From: a virus
IMG/VR virus record: IMGVR_UViG_3300017763_004019
Coordinates: 1-51,050 of that record
Strand: one strand, 5' to 3'
Length of the DNA: 51,050 bases
In this document: positions 49,764 through 51,050 of the stretch, piece after piece
Layout: every line of letters begins with the position of its first letter
Position numbering within the stretch: the first letter of the stretch is position 1
Translations under genes and position numbers: made by a program
Notes under the pieces: generated by a model
What the model was told of the DNA's origin: nothing
Seen by the model: the letters and a program-made list of their open reading frames with translations, nothing else
Databases searched by the model: none

Positions 49764-50524
49764 GTGACTTTGATAAAAAAATAATTAAACTATACACCAA
49801 GTCTAATCGTAGTACATATGAAATAGCTAAGGAAATGGACACATATCCTAACAAGATTAGAAGAACTCTGATTAAACACGGGTATGAGCTAAAAAACAAA
49901 AGTGATGCTCAAAAGGCCGCTTTGAAGTCTGGTCGTAGTTCCCACCCAACAGAGGGTAAAGAGCGATCTAATGAAGAAAAGATTGCAATTAGCAAGAGCT
50001 TGGTGAACTACTGGGAAGAAATGAGCGACACAGAAAAAGCTAGGAGAGTACAACAAGCAAAAGAAAACTGGAAGAACATGTCTGCGGAGCAAAAAGAAGT
50101 TATGAGAACAAAAGGCATTGCAGCAATTAGGGCTGCTGCCAAGGAAGGATCTAAAATGGAAAAGTTTTTCCAAGAAAAGATTACAAGTTCTGGATTCTCC
50201 GTAAAGATACATGAGCTAATAATACCAGCAGAAAACTTAGAAATTGACTTGCATATACCAGATTTAAATACTATTATAGAAGTAGATGGACCTAGCCATT
50301 TCTTGCCAATATGGGGCGAAGAAAAGCTTCAGAAGCAAGTAAATGCAGACCTAAGAAAGTCTGGTGCATTGTTGAGCAGAGGATATGCAGTGATTCGCGT
50401 GAAGTCACTAGGACAGGAATCTTTAAGTAAGCGTGAAGAGCTTGCAGAGCAAGTAATTACTCATCTAAATAAGATTAAGAAAAAGTTTCCAACAAGATCA
50501 AAACGTTTTATAGAGGTTGAATAA
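49760..50524 (+). CDS. HTH plus Vsr-like endonuclease, homing-type candidate
   Basis: A 254-residue protein. Residues 1-45 are a helix-turn-helix (TKSNRSTYEIAKEMDTYPNKI). Residues 65-125 hold Trp-spaced helical repeats (LVNYWEEMSDTEKARR; ENWKNMSAEQKEVM) like NUMOD-type DNA-binding modules. Residues 140-235 are a nuclease core: LEIDLHIPDL (Asp), TIIEVDGPSHF (Glu-x-Asp-Gly) and a KSGALLSRGYAVIRVKS strand. This order, DNA-binding repeats plus Vsr-like core, suits a free-standing homing endonuclease. Confidence 0.75.
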   Translation: MSDFDKKIIKLYTKSNRSTYEIAKEMDTYPNKIRRTLIKHGYELKNKSDAQKAALKSGRSSHPTEGKERSNEEKIAISKSLVNYWEEMSDTEKARRVQQAKENWKNMSAEQKEVMRTKGIAAIRAAAKEGSKMEKFFQEKITSSGFSVKIHELIIPAENLEIDLHIPDLNTIIEVDGPSHFLPIWGEEKLQKQVNADLRKSGALLSRGYAVIRVKSLGQESLSKREELAEQVITHLNKIKKKFPTRSKRFIEVE

Positions 50525-50526
50525 GA

Positions 50527-51050
50527 ATGATTGAAGTAAATAAGGAAGATGATTTGTTTGAGGATATTGAATTGCAAACACCGGAGAATACAGACACTAG
50601 AGCTAAGGACGTAGTGGTATCTGATGGGCCGTCAGTAACATCTCCAGAATGGAATGATTATGTGCTTGGATTGTTTGAAGACAATGAAATGTATGATGGG
50701 CGACCATTGTGCGCTGGTCTAAGAAGAGTTGCAGAACTATTATTGGGTCAAATTGTTTCTAGTAAGCCTACTCAAGTCTTCCCCCCTATGGGTGGTAATG
50801 AAATTGGTAGAGCTACTGTTATTTGGGAGCTTGTATTTAGTAACGGAATGACATTTTCTGATGTTGCAGATAGTTGGGAAGGCAATACAGACGACACATT
50901 TTGCGTGTTTAACACTGCTACAGCAGCAACCAGAGCGGAGGGCAGGGCTTTGAGAAAGGCTCTTAGACTCAAGACTGTAGCTGCTGAAGAGATGACAAAG
51001 AAGAATACCGCAAGTATTGTTCGTAGTATCAGTCAAACTAAAGAGATGGA
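50527..51050 (+). CDS. Possible recombination/annealing protein, 3' truncated
   Basis: An open frame of 174 codons running off the end of the window, starting at ATG 50527 two bases after the previous stop. It contains GNEIGRATVIWELVFSNGMTFSDVADSWEG followed by an FNTATAATRAEGRALRKALRL helix. The latter resembles the Ala-Arg-rich helix of Rad52-type single-strand annealing proteins. That link is weak, and the missing C terminus could change it. Confidence 0.55.
   Translation, partial: MIEVNKEDDLFEDIELQTPENTDTRAKDVVVSDGPSVTSPEWNDYVLGLFEDNEMYDGRPLCAGLRRVAELLLGQIVSSKPTQVFPPMGGNEIGRATVIWELVFSNGMTFSDVADSWEGNTDDTFCVFNTATAATRAEGRALRKALRLKTVAAEEMTKKNTASIVRSISQTKEM

Noticed and set aside
1-51050. CRISPR array or prophage attachment site
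   Set aside because: No regular direct repeats with spacers and no integrase were seen.

Overview
The window is one contiguous, tightly packed block of an AT-rich genome in which every supported gene lies on the + strand, usually with ATGA-type or short overlaps. It looks like part of the genome of a large tailed bacteriophage (Caudoviricetes), probably from an aquatic environment. The reasons are a phage-style replication and nucleotide set (class I ribonucleotide reductase, MazG, PhoH, RecA/UvsX, DnaB, primase, SSB, dNMP kinase, dCMP deaminase, a DnaE-type polymerase), a small sigma factor, many short unknown genes and a long glycosyltransferase cassette. No capsid, portal, terminase or tail gene could be named, so virus identity is an inference. 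The host is unknown. Signal peptides, lipoboxes and a Tat signal point to a cell envelope with an exported compartment.

Layout: 1-2.0 kb holds the end of a sugar epimerase, a lipoprotein with a possible nuclease fold and a secreted Arg/Cys-rich peptide. 2.0-2.2 kb holds a circularly permuted tmRNA gene whose tag ORF ends in LALAA. 2.2-7.7 kb has dCMP deaminase, a first SSB, a structured RNA candidate with its own terminator, a GT4 glycosyltransferase, a sigma factor and an Ala/Gly-rich, probably abundant protein. 7.7-11.3 kb is an envelope block: PAS membrane protein, holin-like protein, papain-like protease, thioredoxin lipoprotein and small membrane proteins. 11.4-25.9 kb is the nucleotide and replication region, including a GMP reductase and a long ORF overprinted inside the primase linker. 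25.9-29.2 kb holds exported DUF1501 and PAP2 proteins and a fusion of phage-associated motifs. 29.2-33.5 kb is a DNA polymerase III alpha gene split in two around a DnaQ-type exonuclease, driven by a promoter whose -10 box sits inside a 35-bp palindrome, followed by a second SSB. 33.5-49.8 kb is a glycan cassette of about 18 genes (GT-A, GT-B, GT-D, GT10, GT25, exostosin-like, FkbM and other methyltransferases, radical SAM, GDP-fucose synthase-like enzyme). It ends with a Vsr-like endonuclease and a truncated gene that may be a recombination protein.

Together, the RNR, dCMP deaminase, dNMP kinase, MazG and GMP reductase would reshape nucleotide pools. DnaB, primase, RecA/UvsX, a RecB-like nuclease, two SSBs and the split polymerase would copy the genome. 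The tmRNA and sigma factor would act on host translation and transcription. The glycan cassette, with a fucosyltransferase beside a GDP-fucose synthase-like gene, would decorate either virion or host surface. Near-consensus sigma70-type promoters (TTGACA-17-TATAAT or close) precede several transcription units.
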